Shown one piece after another: positions 43,189-51,656 of a DNA stretch of 64,000 nt. The notes beneath the pieces are model-generated. The model worked only from the letters and a program-made list of their open reading frames with translations, was not told the origin of the DNA and ran no database searches. Where the stretch lies: positions 2,129,001-2,193,000 of the forward strand of contig NZ_CCXR01000001.1 in the NCBI RefSeq assembly GCF_000821085.1. Direction: 5' to 3'. Positions within the stretch are counted from its first letter, which is position 1; every line of letters starts with the position of its first letter. Source of the stretch: Bacillus sp. B-jedd. Lineage in GTDB: Bacteria; Bacillota; Bacilli; Bacillales; Cytobacillaceae. A program made the position numbers and the translations under genes.

Positions 43189-43575
43189 AGAATCTTAGTT
43201 CCTTTGCGGAGAGTATTTTTTAAAACTTTCCTCTTATTTTACCATTTAAACCAGTATTAAGTAATTAAATTATTATTCTATAAATAATGAATTTAATATT
43301 TTCCCACGCTGTTTATTTCGATTATTTTTAAAAATTGGCTCTGTTATCCTTGATTGTTTATTTCCACTCCGTTCCAATCAACTTCATTGAAAATCAACAC
43401 TCACCTTTAACTGAGGCAAATTCTTGCAAAAAAAGGTTTTAGAAATTTCCTGGAACACCTTAGTTGTTTTACTGTTTTAACTGTTATGGGGAAATTGGTT
43501 TTGACTGAACTGGATAATTTTATTGTTTTAGGGGTATATTTACATGGTGATGATGTTGAAAGGGAGGCATTTTGA
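43189..43575. other. gene-free intergenic region with a truncated repeat
   Basis: Divergent promoter region for the DegV and 131-residue genes. It is AT-rich except for a short family A remnant at 43349-43384. No coding frame with a ribosome binding site. Confidence 0.6.
43349..43384. repeat. family A repeat with precise internal deletion
   Basis: The left end (TTGATTGTTTATTTCCACTCC) is joined directly to the right end (GTTCCAATCAACTTC), followed by the usual outer flank TTGAAAATCAACACTCACC. About 110 bases of the palindromic core are missing. In full copies CTCCG occurs at both break points, so the deletion looks like slippage between 5-base direct repeats. Confidence 0.85.
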
Positions 43576-43971
43576 ATGCAATCATTTGTAGTGAGTTTCC
43601 ATAAAGAAGATAATGTGGACACAATGCAAATCCAGAAATTAAATGAGGACGACTATAATAAGGCGACAGCAGGAGGGACAAGACACCTTTTTGAATTGGA
43701 TACCAATATCGGGTTCTTTATTTTCTTTGACAGCGAAGATGAAGACGGGACTGTTTCCCATCTCATTCTACACTATGAGGAAGGCAGTGAAGACCCGAGT
43801 GCCTGCTATTCTTTTGCGATGAAGGATTTTTATGAATTCTTGGCCCTTTACTTGAATGATCTCGAATTCAACGAGGAAACAAATGAAGAAGAGGAAGAAT
43901 ACGGACCCATCCATCACCTTGCCCACCTGCTTTACCATATCGTAGAAGAAGGCCAGGCAATTGAGGAATAA
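43576..43971 (+). CDS. hypothetical acidic cytosolic protein, 131 aa
   Basis: Acidic soluble protein; MQSFVVSFHKEDNVDTMQI at the N terminus, an Asp/Glu-rich middle (FFDSEDEDGT, NEETNEEEEEYGP) and a His-containing helical end (IHHLAHLLYHIVEEG). AAGGGAGG lies 8 bases upstream and a terminator follows. I do not recognise a characterised family. Confidence 0.65.
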   Translation: MQSFVVSFHKEDNVDTMQIQKLNEDDYNKATAGGTRHLFELDTNIGFFIFFDSEDEDGTVSHLILHYEEGSEDPSACYSFAMKDFYEFLALYLNDLEFNEETNEEEEEYGPIHHLAHLLYHIVEEGQAIEE

Positions 43972-43983
43972 AGAAGAAATATA

Positions 43984-44015
43984 AAAAAGCTGCCAAAACA
44001 GGTTGCTTTTTTTTG
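43984..44015 (+). terminator. terminator after the 131-residue gene
   Basis: AAGCTGCC / GG-TTGCTT stem around AAAACA, then T8. Confidence 0.65.
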
Positions 44016-44157
44016 CTCTTTGATGGAAAATCAAATTAAAAGTGGAAAATTACAACAATGAAGGATAATTTATGATTTGCTTTTGTTGCTTTATAAACAT
44101 AATGAATTGGGTAAATAGGCATCAATAACAAATTGGGGGAGGAGCAAGCCACCGTTC

Positions 44158-44805
44158 ATGAAAAAGTATATTGATAAATCTCCATATTTGCTATTTTTGC
44201 TTGTCATGCCCATTCTCGGCATGGTCTATCAATTCTTGAACACTCATCCGCAGCAGGCGGTCCACATCTCAACAGCTGCTGATGCGCTGATTCCGTTTTT
44301 GCCTATATTTATTATTCCGTATATTCTTTGGTACGGGTATATATTTTTCTATCTCGTTTATTTTTGCTTCAAGGATACGAAAGTGTATTTAAAAACTCTC
44401 ATTTTGATTGTGATAGGGGAGCTATTATGCTTCTTGGTTTATTTCTTTTTCCAAACTGTTGTGCCAAGGCCGCAGCTGCACGGTGACGGGGTGTTCATCC
44501 AGCTTGTCCAGTTCATCTATGCAAATGACCAGCCGTACAATTGTTTCCCGAGCATTCATGTACTGACAACTTTCGCCATTATGCTCGGTTCAAGGCATAT
44601 CACTGGCAAGCACCCGTTAAACACTATGTTCATCCATATTGCCGGGTCACTGATTATTATATCGACTTTATTTGTCAAACAGCATGTCGTGCCAGATATG
44701 ATTGCTTCCATGTTCCTTGTTTCATTCCTGTATGGGATCCTGTTCGAGCTTTATCAGGTATCCGTGGCAAAAAAGACCGATACGGTTCTCGCAAAAAACA
44801 AATAA
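44158..44805 (+). CDS. PAP2-family membrane phosphatase
   Basis: 215 residues with six helices. The phosphatase motifs are present: a weak KxxxxxxRP (FFQTVVPRPQ), CFPSIHVLT (PSxH) and STLFVKQHVVPD (SRx5HxxxD with Thr in place of Arg). Members remove phosphate from lipids such as undecaprenyl pyrophosphate or phosphatidic acid, or act as inositol phosphoceramide synthase-like enzymes. ATG 44158 has GGGGGAGGAG about 12 bases upstream, a longer spacing than usual. Confidence 0.85.
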   Translation: MKKYIDKSPYLLFLLVMPILGMVYQFLNTHPQQAVHISTAADALIPFLPIFIIPYILWYGYIFFYLVYFCFKDTKVYLKTLILIVIGELLCFLVYFFFQTVVPRPQLHGDGVFIQLVQFIYANDQPYNCFPSIHVLTTFAIMLGSRHITGKHPLNTMFIHIAGSLIIISTLFVKQHVVPDMIASMFLVSFLYGILFELYQVSVAKKTDTVLAKNK

Positions 44806-44820
44806 ATTTTTGCACGTGAA

Positions 44821-44850
44821 ATGGAGGCTGAATACAGGCCTCCTTTTTTC
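44821..44850 (+). terminator. terminator after the PAP2 gene
   Basis: GGAGGC / GCCTCC stem with a 9-base loop followed by T6, 15 bases after the stop; the convergent coat gene ends shortly after. Confidence 0.75.
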
Positions 44851-44866
44851 ATTTATATTAGCGGCT

Positions 44867-45172
44867 TTATTGCTGTTTCCCAAAAAGGGCAGAAGCTGTT
44901 TGGACGGCTTCAAGGTCAATCCCAAGCTGCCCGCCCAGGTCGTTGGGAAGATAAAACCCCTTATCAATCATATACGCACTAATTAACGTATGGGCATCGA
45001 TCGCGTCCTTTAACTGTATTCTTAGCTCTTCCCTTAATTCCGATGTCGTTGTTTCGGCAATGATGGCCGCCAGGTTTCTTATCGCGGATTTGACTGAAAT
45101 TAAAAAATCTGTGGCAATGATCTGATCTGTCATTCCGCCCATGCCCATCAAATTCTGAATGAATTGATTCAT
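44867..45172 (-). CDS. CotF-like spore coat protein, 101 aa
   Basis: Helical ferritin-like protein: MTDQIIATDFLISVKSAIRNLA, a second helix EELRIQLKDAIDAHTLISAYMIDKGF and a short C-terminal tail. This is the CotF-family pattern (ATDFL.SVKs...aI.E...l...L...i.aH..i...M..kG.Y.). Its start overlaps the stop of the 68-residue gene by 4 bases. The pair is mirrored by the divergent pair at 45542-46128. Role in the spore coat is inferred from family. Confidence 0.8.
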   Translation of the reverse strand: MNQFIQNLMGMGGMTDQIIATDFLISVKSAIRNLAAIIAETTTSELREELRIQLKDAIDAHTLISAYMIDKGFYLPNDLGGQLGIDLEAVQTASALFGKQQ

Positions 45173-45375
45173 TGCTGCATGCCCCTATCTGTTATGAATT
45201 GCTGGAGTGCCTCTAAGTGCCTTACCCCTGTTTCAGCATCCTTTTGCAAAATTGCTTTCAATCCATCATCCTGAACAAGCTTTCCAATTAAAGTCGATTT
45301 AGTAAGGGAAACGTTTTTGAAAACGATATACTCGTGCAGTTCCAGTGATTCATGCATTGCCAATGTCTTCTTCAT
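45169..45375 (-). CDS. small spore coat-associated protein, 68 aa
   Basis: Starts MKKTLAMHESLELHEYIVFK; the segment LHEYIVFKNVSLTKST matches THELINFKTICLVRSK of the divergent gene at 45542, so they are homologues of the N-terminal half of CotF/YhcQ-like proteins. The ATG at 45375 has GGAGG 9 bases upstream, better than ATG 45396. It is the first gene of a two-gene unit with the CotF-like gene. Confidence 0.7.
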   Translation of the reverse strand: MKKTLAMHESLELHEYIVFKNVSLTKSTLIGKLVQDDGLKAILQKDAETGVRHLEALQQFITDRGMQQ

Positions 45376-45541
45376 GCCGCCAATCCTCCAAACCATTCCT
45401 AAAGTCTTACTGATGCAAGTAAACTTCTATTAGTTTGTTCAGCCTTCATGGCATTATTCCTTTTTAGACCATCCCTTTATTGCATAATAACACGCGATCA
45501 GCCAAAAACTATACCCTACAAGGAAAGCGGAGGTGGCAAGG

Positions 45542-45766
45542 GTGGAGGCCAATAATCTGGCAAATCACGAATCATTTGATACACATGAACTGATTAACTT
45601 CAAAACAATATGTCTCGTACGTTCAAAACTCATGCAGGGCATTTGTTTCGATAACGATTTAAAGGCGCTGATGGATAAGGATGTCAGGCAGTCCATAAAT
45701 GCGTTGAACGAATTAAAATCTTTTTATGCTGGGACAAACACATTCTCCAATGAGGTGAAGCACTGA
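45542..45766 (+). CDS. small spore coat-associated protein, 74 aa
   Basis: GTG 45542, with GCGGAGG 8 bases upstream (the earlier GTG 45533 overlaps that site). Sequence MEANNLANHESFDTHELINF is homologous to the divergent 68-residue protein. The stop codon overlaps the start of the following CotF-like gene (TGATG). Confidence 0.7.
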   Translation: MEANNLANHESFDTHELINFKTICLVRSKLMQGICFDNDLKALMDKDVRQSINALNELKSFYAGTNTFSNEVKH

Positions 45767-46128
45767 TGAATCAGGATTATTTAGATCCAAAGTATGCGGA
45801 GGGCATGCCCAAAATGGCTGATGCATCCTTTGCGATGGATTTTTTGCTGACAGTCAAAACAGGGATTAGAAATTATGGATTTGCGATAACAGAGACTGCT
45901 AATCCGAAGTTGAAATCAATCATCGAGCGTCAGATGATGGAAGCCATCGATTTGCATGAAGAGCTGACCAAATTAATGATGGAAAAGGGCTGGCTGTACC
46001 CTCACGAGCCAGGCAAGCAGATAGAACTGGACATAAAATCAATGGATATGGCTTTGGCAATCGGAGAAATGGAACTTTATCCGAACGATACAGACAGGCT
46101 TGGTACTTTTGCCACGGTGAATTATTAA
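45766..46128 (+). CDS. CotF-like spore coat protein, 120 aa
   Basis: ADASFAMDFLLTVKTGIRNYGFAITE and LKSIIERQMMEAIDLHEELTKLMMEKGWLYPHE match the CotF family and the divergent gene at 44867. It has an extra 20-residue C-terminal segment. Coupled to the 74-residue gene. Expected in the mother cell during sporulation; no sigma-E or sigma-K promoter could be assigned with confidence. Confidence 0.8.
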   Translation: MNQDYLDPKYAEGMPKMADASFAMDFLLTVKTGIRNYGFAITETANPKLKSIIERQMMEAIDLHEELTKLMMEKGWLYPHEPGKQIELDIKSMDMALAIGEMELYPNDTDRLGTFATVNY

Positions 46129-46146
46129 GAGGGAGGGATACAGCGG

Positions 46147-47286
46147 ATGAAAGCAGTCACTTATCAAGGGATAAAAGATGTGGAAGTGAAAGAAGTAGCG
46201 GATCCCAAAATTGAAAAAGACGATGATATTATCATCAAAGTAACGACTTCAGCGATTTGCGGATCGGATCTCCATCTTATACACGGAATGATTCCGAATA
46301 CACCGGCTGACTTCATCATTGGCCACGAACCTTTGGGAATAGTCGAAGAAACAGGCCCAAATGTAACAAAGGTTAAAAAAGGGGACAGAGTGATTATTCC
46401 CTTCAATGTCGCCTGCGGCCATTGCTGGTACTGCGAGCATGACCTGACAAGCCAGTGTGACAATTCCAATCCTCACGGGGACGGCGGTGGTTTTTTCGGT
46501 TACTCCGAGACTTTCGGCGGCCATCCCGGAGGCCAAGCACAGTATATGAAAGTTCCCTATGGCAATTTCACTCCTTTCAAAATTCCAGAAGACTGTGAAG
46601 TTGAAGATGAAAAGTTGGTTTTAATAGCAGACGCGATGTCGACAGCATACTGGTCGGTTGATCATGCGGGAGTTAAAGCAGGCGACACAGTCATTGTGCT
46701 CGGATGCGGCCCTGTAGGCTTATTGGCGCAAAAGTTTGCCTGGATGAAAGGCGCGGAGCGGGTCATTGCCGTCGATTATATCGATTATAGGCTGGAACAT
46801 GCCAGAAGGACGAATAAAGTTGAAACAGTCAATTTTGAGAAGTATGAAAATACCGGGGAATATTTGCAAGAATTAACAAAGGGCGGTGCTAATATTGTCA
46901 TTGATGCCGTCGGGATGGACGGAAAAATGACTCCAATGGAATTTTTGGCTACAGGCCTGAAGCTGCAGGGTGGTGCCCTTGGCCCGGTCATCATGGCCTC
47001 CCAGGCTGTAAGAAAAGGAGGGACTGTCCAAATTACCGGTGCCTACGGAGCAAGATATAACGCTTTTCCTTTAGGGGATTTTTTCAACCGGAATATAGAC
47101 ATTAAAATGGGCCAGGCGCCCGTCATCCCTTACATGCCTTATTTGTACGACCTCGTTGCAAAGGGGAAGGTGGACCCCGGCGATATTGTCACACACGTCA
47201 TCCCGCTAGCCGAAGCAAAAAGAGGATATGAATTGTTTGATACAAGGACGGATAATTGCATTAAAGTGGTGTTAAAACCAAATTAA
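46147..47286 (+). CDS. zinc-dependent alcohol dehydrogenase, glutathione-independent formaldehyde dehydrogenase-like
   Basis: 379 residues: catalytic zinc ligands in TSAICGSDLH, GHEPLGIVEE and the later Asp of the family, structural zinc cysteines CGHCWYCEHDLTSQC, NAD motif VLGCGPVGLLAQKFA. The long family-type loop GGGFFGYSETFGGHPGGQA resembles formaldehyde/threonine-type dehydrogenases. Substrate unknown. GGGAGGG lies upstream, 18 bases after the coat gene. Confidence 0.85.
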   Translation: MKAVTYQGIKDVEVKEVADPKIEKDDDIIIKVTTSAICGSDLHLIHGMIPNTPADFIIGHEPLGIVEETGPNVTKVKKGDRVIIPFNVACGHCWYCEHDLTSQCDNSNPHGDGGGFFGYSETFGGHPGGQAQYMKVPYGNFTPFKIPEDCEVEDEKLVLIADAMSTAYWSVDHAGVKAGDTVIVLGCGPVGLLAQKFAWMKGAERVIAVDYIDYRLEHARRTNKVETVNFEKYENTGEYLQELTKGGANIVIDAVGMDGKMTPMEFLATGLKLQGGALGPVIMASQAVRKGGTVQITGAYGARYNAFPLGDFFNRNIDIKMGQAPVIPYMPYLYDLVAKGKVDPGDIVTHVIPLAEAKRGYELFDTRTDNCIKVVLKPN

Positions 47287-47292
47287 CCTTAA

Positions 47293-47324
47293 GCGGCTTG
47301 TAGGTACAGGCCGTTTTTTTTTTT
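47293..47324 (+). terminator. terminator after the alcohol dehydrogenase gene
   Basis: CGGCTTGTA / TACAGGCCG stem followed by a T10 run. Confidence 0.8.
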
Positions 47325-47396
47325 CAGATACCTCCATGTTTAGGCTTAGAGCCTAATAGGTAAAGACTTGTATAATCGTCTAAATGGGTGGATGTC

Positions 47397-48452
47397 ATGA
47401 AAGATTTGTTGTTGGTTTTTGAGGATATTACTTTAACGAGAATTCTTCTTTTCTTATTTTATACAGGATTGATTCTTTTCACTAATTGGATCATAAAAGG
47501 TATTGCAAAAGTAGTTGCGATCAGGAAGCCCGGACTTAACAAACGGTATATTCCTGCTGTAAATTCCCTATTAAATTGGCTAACTTTTTATTCCATTGTT
47601 TTACTATTTGTATTACATTTTTACGAAACGGATTGGATGTTCAAGCCTCTCTACTCAAAAGGCGGGGTTGACGTTACCTTTTTTTTGATCATTACAGCCT
47701 TCATGATTGTCAGTTTTGCAAATAGGATGGTAAAACTGTTTACGAAATACGTCCTTACTAATATGTATGAACATTACAATATTGACAGGGGACTTGGGTA
47801 TACAATCAGCCAAATCATCTATTACCTCGTTATGATTGCGGCCCTCGCTTTCAGTTTTACTCGCGTTGGGATAGATTTGACCGCACTTGGTGCCATTTTC
47901 GGCGTCTTGGGCATTGGAATCGGTTTCGGGATGAGAAATGTAGCCGGGAACTTTGTTTCCGGTATTATTATGCTTTTTGAAAGGCCGGTTGAAGTAGGCG
48001 AAGTTATTGAAATTGACGATAAGGTTGGCAGGGTCGAAAAAATCCGCTTACGATCCACCCTTGTCCGGACGGCAAAGGAAGGCACACTCATCATCCCGAA
48101 TCAGTATTTCATCGAGCATATCATCAAAAACAGAACGACGGCGGAGATGAGAGCGATCGTCAAGGTAAGCGTGAGCTTTGGCTCGGACTCGAGAATAGTT
48201 CAACAACTGCTTGAAGATGCGGTTGATAACGTGAAGAAATATTACACGGGTATCCTTGAATCGCCGAACCAGGAAATAAGGTTTGTGGAATTCAGGAACA
48301 GTGCGATGGATTTTCAAATTGAACTTCCGGTTGTGAATTTTGAAATAAAAGAAATGGTTGAAAGCGAATTGCGCCATTCAATTTCTAAATTGTTAAATCA
48401 AAGTGAGATAAGGTTGCCGGCCATCGTTACCGAGGCGGAAAAAGAAGGGTAA
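47397..48452 (+). CDS. mechanosensitive ion channel (MscS family)
   Basis: 351 residues with four or five N-terminal membrane helices and the pore-lining segment LGAIFGVLGIGIGFGMRNVAGNFVSGIIMLFERP, followed by the beta domain (EVGEVIEID) and LIIPNQYFIEHIIKN. It releases solutes during osmotic downshock. ATG 47397 is preferred over GTG 47388. Upstream, GTTTAG (47338-47343) and AGGTAA (47358-47363) with a 14-base spacer faintly resemble a SigB promoter. Confidence 0.9.
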   Translation: MKDLLLVFEDITLTRILLFLFYTGLILFTNWIIKGIAKVVAIRKPGLNKRYIPAVNSLLNWLTFYSIVLLFVLHFYETDWMFKPLYSKGGVDVTFFLIITAFMIVSFANRMVKLFTKYVLTNMYEHYNIDRGLGYTISQIIYYLVMIAALAFSFTRVGIDLTALGAIFGVLGIGIGFGMRNVAGNFVSGIIMLFERPVEVGEVIEIDDKVGRVEKIRLRSTLVRTAKEGTLIIPNQYFIEHIIKNRTTAEMRAIVKVSVSFGSDSRIVQQLLEDAVDNVKKYYTGILESPNQEIRFVEFRNSAMDFQIELPVVNFEIKEMVESELRHSISKLLNQSEIRLPAIVTEAEKEG

Positions 48453-48485
48453 TTTCGTTTTCGGATAGAAAAGAAAAATCTTCCT

Positions 48486-48512
48486 GTTTTTGACGGAGAG
48501 AGAATGGGGTAC
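48486..48512 (+). promoter_or_regulatory. SigB-like general stress promoter
   Basis: GTTTTT (48486-48491) and GGGTAC (48507-48512) separated by 15 bases, close to the SigB consensus GTTT-N13/15-GGGTAT, 34 bases ahead of the DUF2188 gene. Confidence 0.55.
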
Positions 48513-48545
48513 AGCCTAATAACGTTCAATAGAGGAGGAATCGCC

Positions 48546-48821
48546 ATGGCAGATAAAAAGAATGACCATATCCATTCAAAGGAACAAGCCGAATATTTTA
48601 AAGACCGTGCCGGGACTGAAGAAGCACGATTTCATGTGGTGCCGCATGATGAGGAAGGTTGGGTAGTAAAACGCGAAGGACAGGACAAGCCAGAAATGAC
48701 GACTGATTCGAGGTCAGAGGCTGTCAAAGAAGCGAAAAAGCTTGCCGAGGAAGCTGGAACAATGGCCTATATCCATAACAAAGAAGGCAGAATTGAGGAA
48801 CAGCATAATTACCAGGACTAG
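48546..48821 (+). CDS. DUF2188 small stress-type protein, 91 aa
   Basis: ATG 48546 with AGAGGAGG 8 bases upstream. HVVPHDEEGWVVKREGQDKPEM and SEAVKEAKKLAEE form the DUF2188 fold, a small beta-beta-alpha unit thought to bind nucleic acid or act in stress; the end reads IHNKEGRIEEQHNY. Hydrophilic and lysine/glutamate-rich. The SigB-like promoter fits a general stress gene. Confidence 0.8.
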   Translation: MADKKNDHIHSKEQAEYFKDRAGTEEARFHVVPHDEEGWVVKREGQDKPEMTTDSRSEAVKEAKKLAEEAGTMAYIHNKEGRIEEQHNYQD

Positions 48822-49149
48822 TAAAACTGCTGAAGATTTAGCAGTGGGGCAACGTGGCTGGTTAATAATAGGCTGTTTGCAAGGAGAAAGTTAAAATGCC
48901 GGCGGGGGGCTTGCTCTCGCCGCTTTTAATTTGGGGAAAACGATAAGGAAGGGTTATAAAATATGTAAATTGAGCGGCTTCGGAAAGCGTCTGAAGCTGG
49001 GATTCGATACAGAAATCACATCTCGTCAGCATTATACCCGAAAGCTTAGGGAAACCGCTCATCCAGGAATGAAAGTAATCTTAAGCATCACCGAACCAAT
49101 GGCCTTTAAGGATCAATTCGGTCATTACTCTTCACATTCAATCCACTGC
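48822..49149. other. intergenic region without a supported gene
   Basis: Contains a hairpin ACTGCT/AGCAGT just after the DUF2188 gene (no T-run) and a second CGGCG/CGCCG hairpin followed by CTTTTAAT near 48900-48927, a possible terminator. The 94-codon + frame starting at 48931 runs into the opposing gene and has no recognisable product. Confidence 0.5.
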
Positions 49150-49482
49150 CTAAATAAAATGCGGATGTTCGTGGCTATTCCCGGTATTTGTTTTGGCGTC
49201 CCTATGTCTGTTTAAGTAAAAGGTCAGGCGCATGCATAAAAGGGTGACCGCTCCCAAAAAGAGGCCATTGAAAAGGACACCGAAAGCTTGGCTCATTTCG
49301 TTTTTTACCGCTAAAATCCACCAGACGCTTGATATTCCGATGAAGGTAAAACAAACGAAGAAGGCGTGCAGGACAATTTCTCCCGGTGAAGTTTCCAGCC
49401 TTGATTGCTTAACTACGTGAACCAATGAGCAAACCAACGCTGAAATAAGAAAACTGAAATAGATTACCGTTCTCATTCCCAA
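49150..49482 (-). CDS. hypothetical integral membrane protein, 110 aa
   Basis: Four hydrophobic segments (MRTVIYFSFLISALVCSLV, IVLHAFFVCFTFIGISSVWWIL, QAFGVLFNGLFLGAVTLLCM and a short amphipathic part) and a His-rich hydrophilic tail (NSHEHPHF). TTG start with AGGAGGTGA upstream. No family recognised. Confidence 0.6.
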   Translation of the reverse strand: MGMRTVIYFSFLISALVCSLVHVVKQSRLETSPGEIVLHAFFVCFTFIGISSVWWILAVKNEMSQAFGVLFNGLFLGAVTLLCMRLTFYLNRHRDAKTNTGNSHEHPHFI

Positions 49483-49571
49483 CTATTCACCTCCTTTTAA
49501 AAAGCCTACTATTATTATATCAAAATATTCATATGTGAAGCATTATTTTTTTATTAACTTATTAAGAACAA

Positions 49572-49684
49572 AAAGCGCAAGCGCCTTGATCAGCCCCGAC
49601 CAGCATAAGACGGAGCCCGGAGGACGGGCCTGCCCTCCGGAGGGATATGGCTTATGACCTCGAGGGGCTAGGCGCTGGAGCTGG
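49572..49684. repeat. repeat family B, copy 2
   Basis: Starts AAAGCGCAAGCGCCTTGATC and ends CGAGGGGCTAGGCGCTGGAG (the reverse orientation of copy 1). Internal arms GCCCGGAGGACGGGC and CCCTCCGGAGGG are themselves palindromic. It lies in the 49483-49773 gap, which holds no gene. Confidence 0.8.
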
Positions 49685-49773
49685 ATTACAACAACTAGTT
49701 TTGAGTTATCCACAATGACATATTTTATAATTCCCTAAAAGAACTACAAATAGGGAACTCCAAATCAACTTCC

Positions 49774-50109
49774 CTATTGTTCTAGACCAAATGAAGGATC
49801 CCTGTATTTTATTTCTTCCACCTTGGATGTCGGTTTGCTATCAATGATTTTGCCTTCCTGATCTCTCTTTACTTCATACTCACGATAAGTTTCAATGATA
49901 TAACCATTTCTTTTCTGCTTATCGGCTAGTTTCATTTCATATTCAACAAGGTTTGGAGCAGATTTTTCAAACATAACGGAGGCTTGCCGCGCACCCACTG
50001 TTACATTAGAATAATTTTTATTCATAATTGAAAAAGGTGAATCCAAGTAAGCGGTCGTTGTAATCGCTACAGCAAGCCCGAATAAAGATAACTTTTTCCC
50101 CAGTTCCAT
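49774..50109 (-). CDS. hypothetical exported protein, 111 aa
   Basis: ATG 50109 with AGGAGGGG 7 bases upstream; the frame extends to 50157 without a better site. The N terminus (MELGKKLSLFGLAVAITTTAYL) is a signal peptide or membrane anchor. The rest is charged, with YEMKLADKQKRNGYIIETYREYEVKRD. No family recognised. Confidence 0.6.
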   Translation of the reverse strand: MELGKKLSLFGLAVAITTTAYLDSPFSIMNKNYSNVTVGARQASVMFEKSAPNLVEYEMKLADKQKRNGYIIETYREYEVKRDQEGKIIDSKPTSKVEEIKYRDPSFGLEQ

Positions 50110-50167
50110 GTAACCCCTCCTAACCGCGCCTGTTAAAAAATATATGCGGAAGGACAAGAATTAACAC

Positions 50168-50199
50168 AAAGAAAAAGACAGCCCTATGAAGGCTGCCAA
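50168..50199 (-). terminator. terminator of the MFS efflux gene
   Basis: Read on the reverse strand: GGCAGCC / GGGCTGTC stem, loop TTCATA, followed by TTTTTCTTTG. Confidence 0.7.
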
Positions 50200-50207
50200 T
50201 TTGACTA

Positions 50208-51377
50208 TCAGGATAAGACCCGATCCCTTAATCTTCCGTTATATGCGATGTAAAGAACTAAAGCGACGATAGAAAGGATGGCACCGCTTATATATGGAAG
50301 TCCCGCTGCGATTGAGAACAGGAATCCACCGAGCGGAGGGCCGATGATCCTTCCTAGTGAATCGAAAGAGGATAGAAGACCGGTCACACTTCCGTGTCCC
50401 GAAGTGACTGTTTTCGTCAGGATCGATGAGATACTTGGCCGGATGACTCCGTTCCCGAGCCCGAATACTGTCAAGAAAAGGGCCGCTGTTGCGAAGTTAT
50501 TCACCAACAGAATCAGGATAAAACCTATCGCCGAAACAACAATTCCACCCTGGATGACTTTTCCTTCCCCAAACTTCTTTGTTAATCTCCCAATCAAGCC
50601 GCCCTGGACGAATGCTCCAGCCAGGCCCATGATCATAAAAATATAGCCCAGGCTGGCCGTATTCAGGCCGGCTTTTTCAGCTGCAAAATATGCAAAGGTA
50701 GATTCCAGTCCCGCCAAGGAAACGGAGATGAAAAATTGGAGGAAAAATAGCAATCCGGACGTTCCTTTGATAGCTTCGAAAAATGAAGCTTTCTTTTGCA
50801 CCGCGGAAGCACGGCTTTCTTTAGTAGATGATTCCTTCAAAAACAGGGCGACAAGGACAATCGTAATCAGTGAAGAAATGCCGGCTAGGATAAACGGGAG
50901 GCTTAAACTGTTCTTCGAAAAAACACCGCCGATCGCAGGCCCAAAGACAAATCCAAGGCCTACAGCCGCACCGATCATCCCCATGCCTTTGCTGCGATTT
51001 TCCGGAGTGGTAATATCAGCCGCGTAAGCCATTGTCGTCGGCATATTCGCCGCCGATAGGAACCCGCCGATAATTCTGGCAGCGAAAAGCATCCACAAGG
51101 AATTAGCAAAGGCCATCATAAAAAAGGAAATGGCCAAGCCTGTGATGCCCGCCAGCATGACAGGCTTTCTGCCAATCTTGTCGGAAATCCGACCCCACAT
51201 CGGGGCAAAAAGAAGCTGCATGAGGGAATAGACAGCCATCAAATAACCGAGCTGGGTAGGACTTGCCCCCAGTTTCTCCGCATAGAAGGGGAGAACCGGA
51301 ATAATAATCCCGAATCCTACCATGACAAGAAACATAACTAAAAATAATATTGATAATGCTTTTTTTGTATCAGCCAT
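50208..51377 (-). CDS. MFS drug efflux transporter (DHA1 type), 389 aa
   Basis: 12 helices. Motif A GRISDKIGRKPVML between helices 2 and 3, the antiporter motif C region GMIGAAVGLGFVFGPAIGG in helix 5, and a second motif A-like GRLTKKFGEGKV. These point to a drug/proton antiporter of the Bmr/Tet family. Substrate unknown. The reverse-strand start ATG is preceded by a GGGAGTGAAC stretch. Confidence 0.85.
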   Translation of the reverse strand: MADTKKALSILFLVMFLVMVGFGIIIPVLPFYAEKLGASPTQLGYLMAVYSLMQLLFAPMWGRISDKIGRKPVMLAGITGLAISFFMMAFANSLWMLFAARIIGGFLSAANMPTTMAYAADITTPENRSKGMGMIGAAVGLGFVFGPAIGGVFSKNSLSLPFILAGISSLITIVLVALFLKESSTKESRASAVQKKASFFEAIKGTSGLLFFLQFFISVSLAGLESTFAYFAAEKAGLNTASLGYIFMIMGLAGAFVQGGLIGRLTKKFGEGKVIQGGIVVSAIGFILILLVNNFATAALFLTVFGLGNGVIRPSISSILTKTVTSGHGSVTGLLSSFDSLGRIIGPPLGGFLFSIAAGLPYISGAILSIVALVLYIAYNGRLRDRVLS

Positions 51378-51604
51378 TACAAGTGTTCACTCCCAGACCC
51401 AAATACCATTCCCCAGCCGATTAAGCAGCTGGCGAATCTTAACAGATAAGATAATCTTATATTTTATGAAAGAAAAGTCAACTTAAACGGTCTAAATAGA
51501 CATACGGGTTTTTCGACCCATTATATCAAAAACATCAGGCGAAAATTTTAAGTCCATAACAGTCTGCTATCGTTTACTATTAAAGAGATAGTGGTTGATA
51601 GCAG

Positions 51605-51646
51605 CAAAAAAGGCTTGGCGGGAAGATGTTTTCCCACAAGCCTTCA
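51605..51646 (-). terminator. terminator of the GDSL esterase gene
   Basis: On the reverse strand AAGGCTTGTGGGAA / TTCCCGCCAAGCCT followed by T6. Confidence 0.85.
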
Positions 51647-51656
51647 TGAATAGAAA

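Noticed and set aside
48931..49215. 94-codon + strand frame
   Set aside because: No family resemblance, weak start, and it overlaps the reverse-strand membrane protein gene, which has a strong ribosome binding site.
50278..51027. Long frames opposite the MFS efflux gene (and similar ones opposite the TerC, permease and thiolase genes)
   Set aside because: They are antisense shadows of well-supported genes with low-complexity translations.
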